Assembly (NCBI GenBank): GCA_013397455.1 | Contig: VYZB01000282.1 | Coordinates: forward strand, 69,263-133,262 | DNA length: 64,000 bases | From: Crotophaga sulcirostris | Lineage: Eukaryota > Chordata > Aves > Cuculiformes > Crotophagidae | Direction of reading: 5' to 3' | Shown here: positions 38,591 to 51,429 of the stretch, piece by piece | Position numbering within the stretch: the stretch's first letter is position 1 | Layout: each line of letters begins with the position of its first letter | The notes under the pieces: model-generated | Told to the model about the DNA's origin: nothing | The model's database searches: none | The model's input: only the letters and a program-made list of their open reading frames with translations | Translations under genes and position numbers: made by a program

Positions 38591-41500
38591 ATTTCTCCAT
38601 GAATATTTGCAGGCAGACATGAAACATCTTCACCTGCTGCAACCCAGTTAGAGCTGCATGGACCCAACAATGGAGATTGAGCAGAGCTACCACCTTGCAA
38701 AGGTTGATAAAACCTGGAGATGTGTTCCCACAGAACTGCTGTAGTAACAACGATCTTCCTGAGTGCTACTGTTGTCCTTCCCATCTGCATCTTTTCACAG
38801 ACATCATTCCTGAAACTTTTGGTTTCAGCACCTGTGCAAGGTGAACGTAAAAGCAGTGCTATCCCACAATTTAAGAAAACACACAGCACGCAAGGTCTGC
38901 AGCCCCTGCCACATTTTGCTTATTTTTCTCTTAGGGCTTTAGCAAATTTATTACTGTTCCTTTCGTATGTAGCCACCATAGTAAAACAGCTGCGACAATA
39001 AACACTCCAACTTCCAAAGTTGGCTTAAATTTCTCAAAATCCAATTAATATTTAGTTGTTTCCATAATTTATTCTCAGAGGAACTTTTCAGGGCTATTGT
39101 ATATTCAAGAAGGGCTTTTTCTCTCTCCAAACTGCTGCAGCTACTTGCCTGATAGGAAAGAGGAAATACATTTACACAGACATGAAAATAAGTAATCTAT
39201 AACTTGTTTTCTGGGTTTGACAATATGACTTTTGATACCCTTCCCAGCTGACTATTGTGGCAGCACACAGAGGATAAACACTCTTTTGTTTCTTTGTAGG
39301 TGGCTGGGAGTGATTATTTGTTTCTTTGCACCATCTGTGTCTCATCACTGGGATTCAACACAGGCAATGGCTGAGCTGGGACAAGGAGGAACCACGTTTT
39401 CTCCTGCAGTGCTCTTAAGGGTGTGATTACCCATGGTAAAGGGAAGGAACTTATTGTAATATCTGTGCTGTACTCGTTGGCTGAAGATATTGGACAAAAC
39501 TGGTGGTTCACAAGTAGGATCTGGAGCCTAGACTAATGTGGACTGACTTTCAAAAGCCAGGAGCAGGGTGAAAGCCCAGTTTTCTGTGGCACCTGGAATG
39601 TAGTTCTTCATTATATTTTCAGAAGCAATTGCAAAACTTGGGATATTTACTTCCCTGGTCATTTTTTGTGAATATGCTTTAGACTCCTGCATTGTCTTGA
39701 TCCCTTGGCAAGAGAAGTCCACTAACAGTGCGCTGCACACTATTGTTAAAATGTGACCACCCCCATTTGTTATCTTTTACATATTCAAGCTATGGATATT
39801 ACCCTGTTCTCGAGTCTACTGTACCATGCTAACAGCACATGGAATTGTGTGTTACTTGATCAACTTGTCACTTTCATAATAATTCTGTATTGTAGAACTA
39901 CATAATTTCATTCTATCATTGAAGACATAATACATACTTGACAAAGAAAAGGCTATTTAAGTACTGCACAATAACTGTACATTGAAATAGATGAGAGTTT
40001 TAATACAGATGTCTTAATATACAAAGGATATCATAAAACATAAGGACTTCTTCAGTGATAACTATTTTTGGAGGTAATAAACCTGAAGCTGCACCGGTGA
40101 ATTAATGTGATATATTGAATTTTTGCCCATTTACGCTGCATTCAGATCAAGGTTCCAGCTTTAATCAGGCTAGGTCAAGATAAGCCAGGAGTTATGATAT
40201 TAAAGTAGTCCTTTGGATTCAGTTCCCGGGACTCCTACAACCTCTGTGGTTAACCTAAGGCAAATCTCTTAGCTCTTCTGTGTTTCATTCCTCCATCTAG
40301 AAGGCAGGAGTTGTAATGCCTTCTTACTTCACAAAGATACTGTATAGATTACTATATGAGCATACATATACAAATGACTGTGTATCATCCAAGAACTGCA
40401 GTAACTGACAGCAAGCGAATTGCCTGGAGACATATTCACTCACATCTTCAGGGGCTGTTTGGCCATGATGGGAAATCAGTCAGCAAGACCTGAATAACTC
40501 AACACAGAAGCATCCCAGAAAAGACTTTCTTTAGCTCTGTTTTCTCAGAGAATGATGATGGAAGAAGACCTTCTCCCTGCAATCAAGCTAATATTTATAT
40601 GTAAATCAAAAGAAGGTCAGAAGAGTATTAGTAAAAAGTTGGGTAATGTTGACTTGCTAATGGTTCTTCCAGGCCTACCTGGATGACCTCAGCCATCAGA
40701 GCTACTAAAGACGAGAACTTTCATGAACAAGAACTGTTCTATCTTTTTTCAAAACATGGATATATTTGGTAATGTTGTTCAGGTATTACCTCAGGTGTGC
40801 ATATGGTTAAATACTGCACTTGTAGAAGAGGAATGCTGGAAGAGTTTGTTAACAATGAAGGCCCTCAGTGTCCTCCCAGTTACCAGACCAGATGTATCAA
40901 TACACAGGGGAACTAATCAGGGCAGATTAGAACCACTTGGTGCTTTAGTCCATCAGTCTTTGTTGAGTGTGGCACAGCTACAGGAAATTGTGGATTAATT
41001 TCAAATTTTGTGGGGGTCTCTGTAGCTTGGTAAAGACCAAGAGGAGTCTAAAAGTCAACAGGAGAGATTCATATCACATATTTAAACATCTCACTTGAAA
41101 CAGTCTTCAAAATGCATCCACCACATAACAAATATTTATGATGAGGCCTGCAATTCCCATCTATCTTCTTCTTACATATGAGAATATAACTACCATGATA
41201 GCACTGGAGGTCTCCCACAGCAGCTGGGAAAATTTTGCTCATTGCCGATACCACTCTGATTTTGTCTATCTGTATTTTTACTGGATGACATGTGAGCGAC
41301 CAGAATGCCCATGCAGGTTAGTTTCTTACAGAGCAGTAAATACCAGCTGAAACACCAGTGGCCACAGGATGCACAACTGGCAACAACCCCTGATCCAGGT
41401 AATGAACACTTCCTGACAATCACCTCTTGTGATACTTCCTCCATGCGTACATCCTCTGCCAAAATTAACAGGACCTACTTGTATATAGCGATAGGCAATA

Positions 41501-44500
41501 TTTTGGTGGATTGAGAAGGGGATCCAGTTTAAATGTGGAAAAGGAAGAGTGACAGAAACCTCAGAAAATCCACAGTTTGCTTAAGAAATCCCTTTTCTCC
41601 CTTTCAGAGTACTCATTGCTTTCTCATATGTTGGTGTTTTTCTTCCTACTGTTGCTGAATGCTGATAAGACTGTTCTTGGTGCAGCCTCAGGTGCTGAAC
41701 AAACCCAGGGACTTTCCCTTATACTAGATAATAGCAAACTGTCTGATTTATACACACCTCAGTAACACCAGTATAGATTGAAAAATATTCCACTTTTATT
41801 GCCAAATACAGCATGGATTTGCAGGGGAATAGCAGAGTGGCAGCACTACAATAAACAGAGTTAGCTAATTTGGCACCATATTTAAATATAAACTTGCTTT
41901 CTATTAGTACCTATGGTTCTGTTGCCCTCTATAGCACCAGTCGTAAGTAACAGAAAGGTTCCTATATCTGATTTTAATGAACATTCAATAAATCAGATCT
42001 TACATACCGTAGCTTCAGCTACCTGAACTTACGTCTACCATCAGGCAAAACTATTACGTGAAATTACTGCGTAATAATTATTAAAATATTTTACTGAGAT
42101 TTACTATTCACTTATTAATTCTCATATTAAAAACAAGCAAGAATTATTGCAGCTGTGTGGTCCTGAAGTTTTATGCAGGCTGGTAGTGGGAAAGAGCAAA
42201 ATGTTGGTGTTTTAAGGGGACTGGCAGAGGTGCATTCTCCGACTGCATGGTATAGAGACACTGCTTGCCCAAGGTCCAGTAAAACTCTACATCAGCTGTA
42301 AATGAATCATACATTTGATTTAAGTTGAGACACCATTTTTCAAATGCGAAAGGATTCAATATGTCCTGATTTTGTACTGATCAAAACTTCACTGGCTTCT
42401 GTAAGAGTAAGGCAGGGGATCTGAACAAAAGAAACCCACATAAAAGTAAATCTAGCAGAGAGCATACATAAAATAAATGGCGTGCTAGCTGAGTACAGTC
42501 CTCCAAAATGGATTAAGGGATCAGGTCACCCAGTGCCTCAGGACAGCTTCTCAAATCTGAAATACCCTGGTGTTCACTGTCAGTAAATGTCCAGACGGAG
42601 GTTTCTTAAAAAACAGGAACCCTAACTGATCGTCCCCTCTGGAAATCCTCGTAAAAGTCACAGATACAGTTTAAAAAATAATAATAGAAGAATAGGTTAT
42701 TTACAAATCAGTCTTTGACCAAAGGCCAAATCTCCATCTACTGATGTGGAGTGGCAGTTCTTTAAACCTTAGGCTAACATGTTGCTGTATTCCCAAGCTT
42801 TAAATAATTTTCCTTTGAAACGGAGAGTTTAAAATACTCAGTAAAATATGCACGTGCAGCCTTCTCACTGAAATCCAAATCCGAAGTGCTTGCTCTGCAA
42901 AGCATTTCGTATTACACACCTGGGGCATAACATACATGAAAGGCTCTATATGATTTACCTCACCTCCCCACATAACCTTGTGTTTTTTTTAAGTCTTTTC
43001 ACTTAGCGAGAACAGAAAGATCACTTGTAAAGATTACAGAAAAAAATACAGAGTCTAGAAAATAGCGGTTTTTTTGCTTTAGGAATAAACAGGAGGTGGT
43101 TAAATCTGATTGTTTATCTCAAACTTTACACCAGCTTTGCCGTTGGCTCATTCATAGATCTTCTTTTCTGCCATCAAGATGAGCCAAAGAGCCTCCATTT
43201 GCAAGAGCATATGTCCTGTTAATGGGTCCTAGGGGTTCCCCTTGCAAGTGATGTCCCAGCCACTGAAAATAGGAGTAAACAGCAAAAGACTCTGACTCAA
43301 ACTGTGACAGGTAAGGTATTAAACAGACAAATCAAGAATAGGAAGAGTCATTTCCACACAGAGAGCTGATATCCTTTTCCAGCTTAGAACTAATGCTCAT
43401 TCATGCTAAGAAAACCCTATCGATATGTAATTCATTTTGAAATCATATGTACAATCTACTGGGGTTTGTTCTTTGTATTCAGTGGCAAATATTTTTGGCA
43501 ACTAGTACCTTGCTAATGCACAGATCTCTCACAGCCCAGTGACTATCAAGGAAACAAATAACAGAACTTTATTTTTCAACTGATGAAAAATATCCAAGTA
43601 AATCACTTTTTATCACTGGAAAAATAAGTTATCACCTATTTAAAAGGTAGTTGCACACTCTATGTGATTCTTCACCTGCACTTCAAGTGTAAATAGGTGT
43701 TTTACCCAGCCTACAGCTCTGCTATGATCAGACCACAAAGCTGACAACAGAAGGGATGCTGCTGCCACTGCACGCAATGCTATTGAACTGCCTGGTAGTA
43801 AAGAAACTTCAAGGCTAATTATACAGTTGCTTTGTACAGTAATGGCAAATAAATAAATGAAGTCAAGACCTGTTATCACATATTGCCTTTAACTCTGTTT
43901 CTAGTTATAGAGGCCACTGCATAGGTTCAGTTTTGTAGAATACACTATAGTGCAAGCTGGTAAAACAAACTTAAGGGATGAGGTGCATGTGGGTGGGTGG
44001 ATACCAGAAATTCAGAATACTGTTGATCCCAGGCTATGTTATTTTGCCCTCTGCATTCTTTGCCAATGGTGCAGAATCTGTCCTGTTCCTGGTAACACCA
44101 GCACTGGGAATATTCCCTGTGCCTAGTAATGTAGTGCGAAGAATTGAGGATCAAGGAGAAAAAAAGTCAGGAAAGGGGCTTTATATTCTTTGGTATTCCC
44201 TGTCAATGGGCTGCAAATTAGTTTAAAAAGCAGAGCCACAAGAAAAAAAGATTAAAACCAGTGACAGGTTGCAACCAACTGGAATTCTGTAAGGCTCAGG
44301 GGTGGGAATGAGATAGCTGTAAACCACCTTTGCTCCTCTCTTAATTTAGTGCTGATCTTGTTCCAGTTTAAACTGGAGAATCCTGACGGCTGCTCTGAGT
44401 TATAAGAGTTGCCAGTGCTCTCAGGAGGTTTTCTTCTTTCTGCTGTTTGCGAAGTGAAAGTCACGCAAGGAAAGTATTTCGTGTCAATCACAGGCTGGGA

Positions 44501-47500
44501 TTCCTTTGATGCTGGCATTTACTTAAACTTTTAGACTACTTTAATATTTCACAGCTAACTTGTGACAAGGGCAATAACAATTAAATTAAAGCAAATAAAC
44601 TGGTTTGCTTTAGATGTACCTTATCAATCCCAGTCCTTACACATATCTCTTAACGATTTTGCCACCAGACTGTCAAAGGCATGATTAAAAAAAGATGTCT
44701 GTTAAAAGTTTTTATGCTGATGAATTTGAACCTTAGCACTCTGTTAGTACTCAGCACAGTTAATTCTTAGTCATGACTTATGCCACTGGCAATTCAAGCA
44801 AGGTCTGGCATAAGAATTTTTCGGAATAAAAAAATACAATGTCTTGCAGTGCGTCAACACATTGTGCTGTTTTTTTTGATACAATAAAAATAGAATATCT
44901 ATAAATTAAATCGATGAAGAAGGGGAAGAAGAATAGACAGTTAGTTTAAGGAGAAAGTTGGTCAACACGCATTTCTGGTGACTTCTGGGTTTATTTTTTC
45001 AGATAGCACACAGTCCGCCCACTCGGTGCCCTAGGCTGCTAATGCGATCATCGCTGGTGCATGCAGACGAAACACAACTTTCCCTTTGTTCATGCAATCC
45101 TATGCCTCTTCTCAGCAATGAAATCAGTTTATTATCCAGTTTCATGATTATGCTCTAATTCAAAAAATCATTTAAACAAACACCTCTTTCAGAAAAGTTA
45201 AAACCTCTGTGGTTTTAAGCATGTTCAAAAGGCAGTGATTTCAGTGTGATTTACAAACATGGTCTGCGATGTTTGAAGACCAGGGATGCCATCAGGGTTG
45301 TGACAGGTCCCAAACGGCACTGATTTGATGCTGCAGCTGGAGTAGCTGGGCACCAGCATACCCTCTAGCCAGAACATCAGTTCTGACTTCTAGATTTCTG
45401 ACTGTTGGCAAGAAAATTAAATTATAGCATTTATCTTCAATGCTACTGGTAACTCCCTGTTTTTACTAGATATGGATTTCACTGAATTGCAGGAAATAAT
45501 ATTTTTTAATTTCACAATTAATTTTTTATTTCACAATTAGAAGTGTTTGTGGAGACAGGGTGATGTGGGAATAATTTCCTTATTTGTGTGATTTTCTTCT
45601 AGAGATGAAAAAAAAAGCACTTAATTCATCCTCAGCAAACTGTTGTGAAAGGCTCTAAGAGAGTCAGTCTTCTGGAACTTCTGTTCATGTCTCTTAAAGA
45701 AATAATCATACTTTGCACTTATATAGCACCCTGAATGTGAGGAAGTCAAAAAAGGCAAGAAGAGCAGATTCCCGAGATTTTGACAGAAGAAACTAGAGAA
45801 ATTCTCATGGGACTCGGAGAGTTGCCGAGCAGGGACAGAAAATAAAAAGAGCGAGAAGATATTTTTTCAGGTTCTGCATCTTAGCGAAAATAGAAGTTCT
45901 CTGGGGGACTTCTCTGAAACCTTGTCACAAAACTGCAATCTAGCCATCCTAGGCTAATGACAGTCATCAATGAAACTCGAATTTCTTTCAACTGTCAGGT
46001 AGAAGAAATAGCTAAAAGGAAGAGTGGAAAGTTATATTCTTTTTTATTTTCAGATTTTTGGGTTACTAATACCTGACGATGATAACTTTGCAGAAGATAT
46101 TCAATTGATGTTATAACAGAATTTACAAGGGCAACCAATCTATCATGATTATGATAGTTTCAGGCAAATCTATGAGACTGCATGAAGAAATAACAATAAT
46201 TTTTAGGATTACTCACTAGATGGTAAGGAAAGTTCTTAAATTATGGGAAATCATGGCTTCTAGGATGTTTCAGCTCTGTTTTGACCCCACCACAAATGCA
46301 ATTTCTGCATTGATGTAAGATAGCATAGGAGAATATTTTCCCCTTTCTAACATTTCAGAGTATAATTTCAGAATCTAGCTTATACCTGGTCTTTTACTGT
46401 AGAAAACAATTCAAACAGTAGGTATTAGAAAATTGGTACTGCATTATTTCAAAACATTTCAGAGTTTACATAAGCTAAGAAGATTTTCAGATATTTTTTA
46501 AGTTCACCATTGCTATCATGAGTCTAATAAATTTAATTTCCTTAATTAACAACCACTTTAAAAAGCTTGCCGTTCCCAAAACTATCTTATTTTAACATCA
46601 CTCATTTTTAACAGATGTCACAATTCAAAAAAAGTTCTATAAATAAATACTCTGAGCAATTTAAAGCTGAACGCTTTTCTGAACCACCTGGTTGCAAAAT
46701 AATATTTAGGTAAAAATGTGCATTTAATTTAAAAATATTATCTTACAGCCACATTTTGTGTCATATGAAAGTTAAATTAGCACCCTAAGTTTTGTTTATG
46801 AGACATTTTTTAATTTTGAAGTTAAAAGAAAATGATAAATTGTTTAAGCTATTCTATAACGTGCTGTATATAATGCAAAACATATGGCTCCTTAAAAACC
46901 ATCAAATAGGCTGCCCCTGCAAATACCCACATAGTGCTTGATTCTTCCAATGTTAGCAGTGCTGGGAGTTGGGATTTTAGTTCCAGCCGATGTAGAACTA
47001 AAGGCAAGATGTGAAACCAGACCCTGGGTGTGGATTCTGAGCTCTGCAAAAAATGAGGAATCCTGTGTTTGTGTCAGCTAGCGTCACCGAGGGGGACGTT
47101 GGTCCATGCTGTGTACAGAAGGTAAAATCACTCTGAAACACCACTTGTGGGGAGCCTGGCCTGTCAGGATAGGCACAGAGCTCTGAGGAAGCACTCTTTG
47201 ATAAGCTTTGATATGTTAGCCCCCTTTCTTTATTTGTACATAAAGGAGGATGAGACCTGAGCAGGAACCCTTCAGAATGCTGCCTTGTCAGGCACGTGCA
47301 CCTTCATCCCAACAACGTAGGAACAAACTAAGCATGCAGACCTCCAGTGCGGTGTAAGGCACATTTTCTTCAACATTATTTCTTTGCTGTCATTTCTTCT
47401 TCTTACTATCCTAGCAAACTGTCCCTCTTAATTCTTTTTCCCCGTACCAGACTCAAACGTCGGTAACAATAGGTTGTCAGTCGGTCAAGGGAACCGTCTT

Positions 47501-49021
47501 TCAGTGCTACTGAAGTGTTGAATCTCCTTCTCACCCATTTCTGCTGGGCTTTTGTGGCCTCTGGAGGTGTGAGCTGTCATGGGACAGAAAGGCTGATGTG
47601 ATCTTAGTTTTTACTGATGGTCTGCTTGGAGACTATCAAGCAAGTTTTCACACATGCTACGCTGATCGGTATAAGAAATAAATGGTCATTTCCACCTCCA
47701 CTACTTTTGTCTTTTCCAGTTTCTTTGCTCCCTGGTCTTTCCCTTTGATAGACACAGACTTTTAGCCTGCTTGCACACTTGTCTTTTTGTTTATCTCTAT
47801 GTGCAACCTCATGGCAAGGACCACAGAGGCTTGCCCCTGGAGTCATGAAGGAGGTCATCCACCCTCGTGCACAGGTCACTACCATATGACCAAGAAATGC
47901 AGATCTCAGCACATCCCTTATGTTGATCCATGACCACATTCTTCCCTCCTTCCAATGTGCCAGTGTCAGAAAGTTCTCAACCCCTATGACTCAGGGATCT
48001 GATGATGTCAGGATTGTAATTTTACCAATTTCCTGACCAAATCATCGGCACTGTGCTGCTGACGCTTTAACAGATAAAATAAATTTGTGGCACCTACAGT
48101 GCACTGAGGAACAAGGAAAACAGTGCAGAAGTGACACGTTTTGTTGCTCTTTTACTGTTAATTATTCTTACTGTACCTGTTGCTGCTGCTACTATTAGTG
48201 GTCCTGCTGCTCCTGCTGCTGTTTGGAGACCCAGGTACCCAAGCACCTCTGAATTTCATTCAGTTTTCTATCCTGCAGCAACAGGAGATAATTTGCACAA
48301 AAATGTAGTTCAGAGTCCAATAAAACAGATTTTGCTATGGTGGTTCTCAAAACTTTAGTTCATTCATCTAAAATGGGAAACAATGTGTTGAAAACTCATA
48401 AATTCTGACCAAGGGTGGCCAAACAGACTCATGTACCTCTTTTCTTCATGTATGAGGTTAAAGCACAGCCAATGAACATAACATCAAGCTTCAAAAAAGC
48501 AATGGAAAGTGTCTCTTCACAGAGTGCAGATACTCTGGCACTGAGCACAATTTGCTGACCTCCCCGACTGTCAGACAGATGCTTTCTGGGCTTTACTAAT
48601 TCCCAAGAATCGGTGGAATATTGCTCGGTCTCCTGATGATTTACTGTAATTTCTGCATTTCTCTTTCTTCTCTGCAGGCATGGTATTTCGAAACCTGATG
48701 TTTCAGATCTGGAAGTGTTGTGTCACAATTGTTTCACCAGTGCTTAAATGCCATTCATGGAACCTGTTTCATAAGGCTCAGTGTTTTTGGAAGTAATACG
48801 TGCAATACAGAAATTATATAAAGGATTCAGACATTCAATCAATAGTGGGAAGGGCAGAAGAACCTCAGACATATGGATTTAAAAGGCACCCGGAAAATTC
48901 TATTCCACTGTCACCCAGAAAAAGTTCACCCAGTGTCTTCCTGGGGTCTTAAAGACACACTGACAGAGATCCCCTGAGTAGTGACATTAATTCCAAATGG
49001 ATCAAAATAACTCCCTTTCAT
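38591..49021. other. Gene-free unique stretch of about 10 kb
   Basis: No gene, RNA or dated mobile element recognised. The frame 48131-48358 resembles a signal peptide at its start but begins at GTG, not ATG. Interrupted GCT/CTG triplets lie at 48178-48224. A strong pyrimidine-rich acceptor-like site ends at 48677, and a short tandem duplication lies at 45501-45539. A CpG-containing complex block at 45010-45075 could be conserved. Confidence 0.5.
45501..45539. repeat. AT-rich 20/19-bp tandem duplication
   Basis: ATTTTTTAATTTCACAATTA is followed directly by the same unit with one base missing (ATTTTTTATTTCACAATTA). Confidence 0.85.
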
Positions 49022-49026
49022 CCCAG
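49022..49026. other. Target-site duplication, left copy (CCCAG)
   Basis: Five bases directly before the TG of the LTR, identical to 50144-50148 after its CA end. A 5-bp duplication fits retroviral integration and is typical of ERVL-type elements, among others. Confidence 0.85.
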
Positions 49027-49042
49027 TGTAACATCAACAGAT

Positions 49043-49087
49043 TCTACTTGTATTGTCCTAAACATCATCTGACTCTACTTGTATTGT
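49043..49087. repeat. 14-bp direct repeat near the LTR 5' end
   Basis: TCTACTTGTATTGT occurs at 49043-49056 and again at 49074-49087, a 31-bp spacing inside U3. A duplicated U3 motif of this kind can be a transcription-factor site pair; the factor is unknown. Confidence 0.7.
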
Positions 49088-49382
49088 TGTCTTTAGCATC
49101 TTGAGTACAGTTGCTCCTGATTGGTTGACTGTGCCCATGCAGAGGAGGGGGAGGAGGTGCAGCAGCAGGTGCCTTCCCGCCCCCTAAACCCCGACTGCCC
49201 ATGTGGCCCCAAAAGGTTCAGGCAGAGGTTCTTCTGACAAGGGTTTGTTGAATGGCCAGGGACCCTGGAGGCCCCAACCCCAATTCCAGGACCTTCCCAA
49301 AGAAGATTCTGCACATGCCCCAGTTCAAGAACTTTCACAGCAAGAGCACATCTCATGGTAATGGAGGGACATGGACTTGTCC

Positions 49383-49390
49383 TATAAATA
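49383..49390 (+). promoter_or_regulatory. LTR TATA box
   Basis: TATAAATA, followed by a GC-richer stretch. It implies transcription start near 49410-49415, which would mark the U3/R border. Confidence 0.7.
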
Positions 49391-49728
49391 GAAGCTGTCC
49401 AAGAAGGCAGGGGAGTGCCCACCACCCCATGGAGCCCACCTGAAGACGCTGCAGAAGAACCGCAGGACCACGAACTCCTGAAGAACACGTTTTATAGAGG
49501 CCTGTGGAGTTGTGACTATTTTCCTCTTCCCCCCTTGACTCTTATTCCTCTCTCTTTTCTTTTCTTTCTTTTTTTTTCCATGGCACAACTGTACATCAGA
49601 TCTGGTCTAAGTTATGTTGCTTTTGATCAACTGCCTTGAGGGCATTGGATTGTGATCTAAACAGACTGGGATCTGTTTTTGCAACTTTTGGGAAGTTGCA
49701 ACTCAGCATGCACCTGGGTATTTGACTT

Positions 49729-50014
49729 GATATTTTGGCTGTGTCCAAAATATTTATTTACTGTTTTGGTCATGACCAAAATGAATACTAACTCGATATT
49801 TTGATCATGCCCAAAATATTGATTTGCTGTTTTAACTGTGTCCAAAACAAATATTTGTTATATATTTTGGCTGTGCCAAAAATATTGATTTGTTGTTTTG
49901 GCTGTGTCCAAATAATACAGATTTGATATTTTGACCATCCCCAAAATATTGATTTGCTGTTTTGGTTGTGTCCAAAATAAATACTGATTCGTTGTTTTGG
50001 CTCTGCCCAAAATA
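49729..50014. repeat. 66-bp dimeric hairpin tandem array within the LTR
   Basis: Nine TTTTGG...CCAAAA-type hairpins start at 49733, 49764, 49799, 49829, 49865, 49896, 49929, 49960 and 49995. Alternate units repeat every 64-66 bp (49733, 49799, 49865, 49929, 49995), so the true repeat is a dimer of two related units of about 33 bp. The second unit is a perfect 18-bp palindrome TTTTGGTCATGACCAAAA; the first has arms ATATTTTGG and CCAAAATAT around CTGTGT. Because 66 is a multiple of three, minus-strand frames stay open across the array; these are not genes. Confidence 0.9.
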
Positions 50015-50016
50015 AA
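50011..50016 (+). terminator. LTR polyadenylation signal
   Basis: AATAAA directly after the last hairpin, followed within 30-45 bases by a GT-rich stretch (TTTGTTGGTC). An alternative AATAAA lies at 49976. It would place the R/U5 border near 50030-50045. Confidence 0.6.
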
Positions 50017-50143
50017 CAGTGTTTGAATTTACCCTGGGAGATTTGTTGGTCTCCAGTTCTCTGCACACACATCAAAGGACCCTTCCCTCTCTGCAGATCG
50101 AGCAGATCGAGGTGGGGACCAGGGGTGGGAGTGGGCCCTGACA

Positions 50144-50148
50144 CCCAG
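50144..50148. other. Target-site duplication, right copy (CCCAG)
   Basis: Identical to 49022-49026, directly after the CA end of the LTR. Confidence 0.85.
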
Positions 50149-51429
50149 TTTCCAGAACACAGTAAGATATTTTGTGTTGATAGTTTCGCTCCCAGGGATA
50201 GGAGAAAGGTCTCAATTTTCTGAAACTAACATTGGTTTTATAAAGGTAAAATGTACCTGACAGACATGTGCAAGCCCAAAATCACACAGAGGTCTTTTCT
50301 TCCTCAGTTACAGTAAGTCTTTTAGGGCATGACTAAAAGAGCATTGTTTTTCTTCCCACCACAGACATAAGTGATAGCAGGTTGGTCCTGCAAAAGTGGA
50401 ACACTTCTACCATGCACATCCACACACATCCATGAGAGACCCCTCAAACAACTGTTGCTTATCAGAAAGCACCAACTAAAACAAAAACATTCCCAGGCAT
50501 CAGAGCAAAGAGAAGAAAAATATACTAGATCCCCTTTGGAAGCTTATCTGGAAATGAAACAAAGCTTTTATGTGAATAAATACCTAGTGAACCCAAAAGT
50601 GAAATGAATTGTTTTAGATGACCTGAATGGAAGTAAAAGTGTAGATCAGTTAAAAACTGATTAAAAAAAGGAAAGAAAATAACCCCAAAATATCTTTCAA
50701 AACCCATCTGATTCCCTGACAAAGAGGACTGAATTTGTTAAAAAGAATAATATGATAAAAAATACAATTGTTGTACCCCAAGGTTATCTGTTTATCAAAT
50801 TTCTATTGTACACTTTCTCTGTGTTCTTCTCCTTATACCACTGAAGATCCTTCCCAATATTTTAAGCAATTTTTTTCAGAGCTAATAAGTGCCCTTCCTG
50901 TATTTTTCTATGGCACAGTATTTCTTTATATTTCTGTCACAGCTTTTTAACGCAGCAATCTGCGGTTAGAGCAGACAGCCAGTGAACCTATTTCCCCTGT
51001 CGGAAACATGCAGGTTCCTCTCTCATTCTTTGAACTTTTGGTTTTTTTTAAAAACTTTCTAGGATTTCAGGTCAGCAACCACAAGCTTCTGTATGGAAAA
51101 CTCAACAGCCAGACTAGTAAAAATTATATCTTTAACAGGAAAATGTATATATTGTTACTTTAATTGTATATATCCTTAATAATATGCATTATTAGGAATT
51201 GCCATGAGTCTGTAGCCACATTGCTGCTAATTCCTAGATGCTATTCCACTGTTTGTATTCTGGTTTTATCCATGTTGGGAAACCAGTTAGGAGCTGAAGG
51301 CAGGTTGATGGTTCCAGCCCTTTCTGCCTGCTGGTTTGTACAGAAGACGATGTGAACATACCATGCCAGAGAATCAAATGTTTTGTTTTCCTTCTCCTTG
51401 GGGTGACCATTGTCTCCAGCTGGTTCTAT
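50149..51429. other. Gene-free AT-rich stretch
   Basis: Nothing recognised. Confidence 0.55.

Larger units (their letters stand above)
49027..50143 (+). mobile_element. Solo LTR of an endogenous retrovirus
   Basis: A 1117-bp long terminal repeat starting TGTAACA and ending CCTGACA (TG...CA ends with a short inverted repeat), bounded by perfect CCCAG duplications. Inside, in the plus orientation, are a reverse CCAAT-type box (ATTGGT, 49120-49125), a TATA box TATAAATA (49383-49390) and poly-A signals AATAAA (49976-49981 and 50011-50016). This predicts U3 up to about 49412, a long R of about 620 bp and a U5 of about 100 bp. There is no internal viral sequence, primer-binding site or second LTR, so it is a recombination-derived solo LTR. 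The family was not identified; the 5-bp duplication is compatible with class III (ERVL). Reading frames inside it are by-products of its repeats. Confidence 0.85.

Noticed and set aside
48131..48358. Open frame with a signal-peptide-like N-terminus
   Set aside because: It begins at GTG rather than ATG, the hydrophobic run comes partly from interrupted GCT/CTG triplets, and no splice signals or family support it.
48650..48677. Strong splice-acceptor-like site (pyrimidine run then TCTGCAG)
   Set aside because: No matching donor or conserved frame follows; isolated acceptors are common in noncoding DNA.
49788..50144. 118-codon minus-strand frame with repeated FGH-QN peptides
   Set aside because: Fully explained by the 66-bp tandem repeat of the LTR keeping one frame open.
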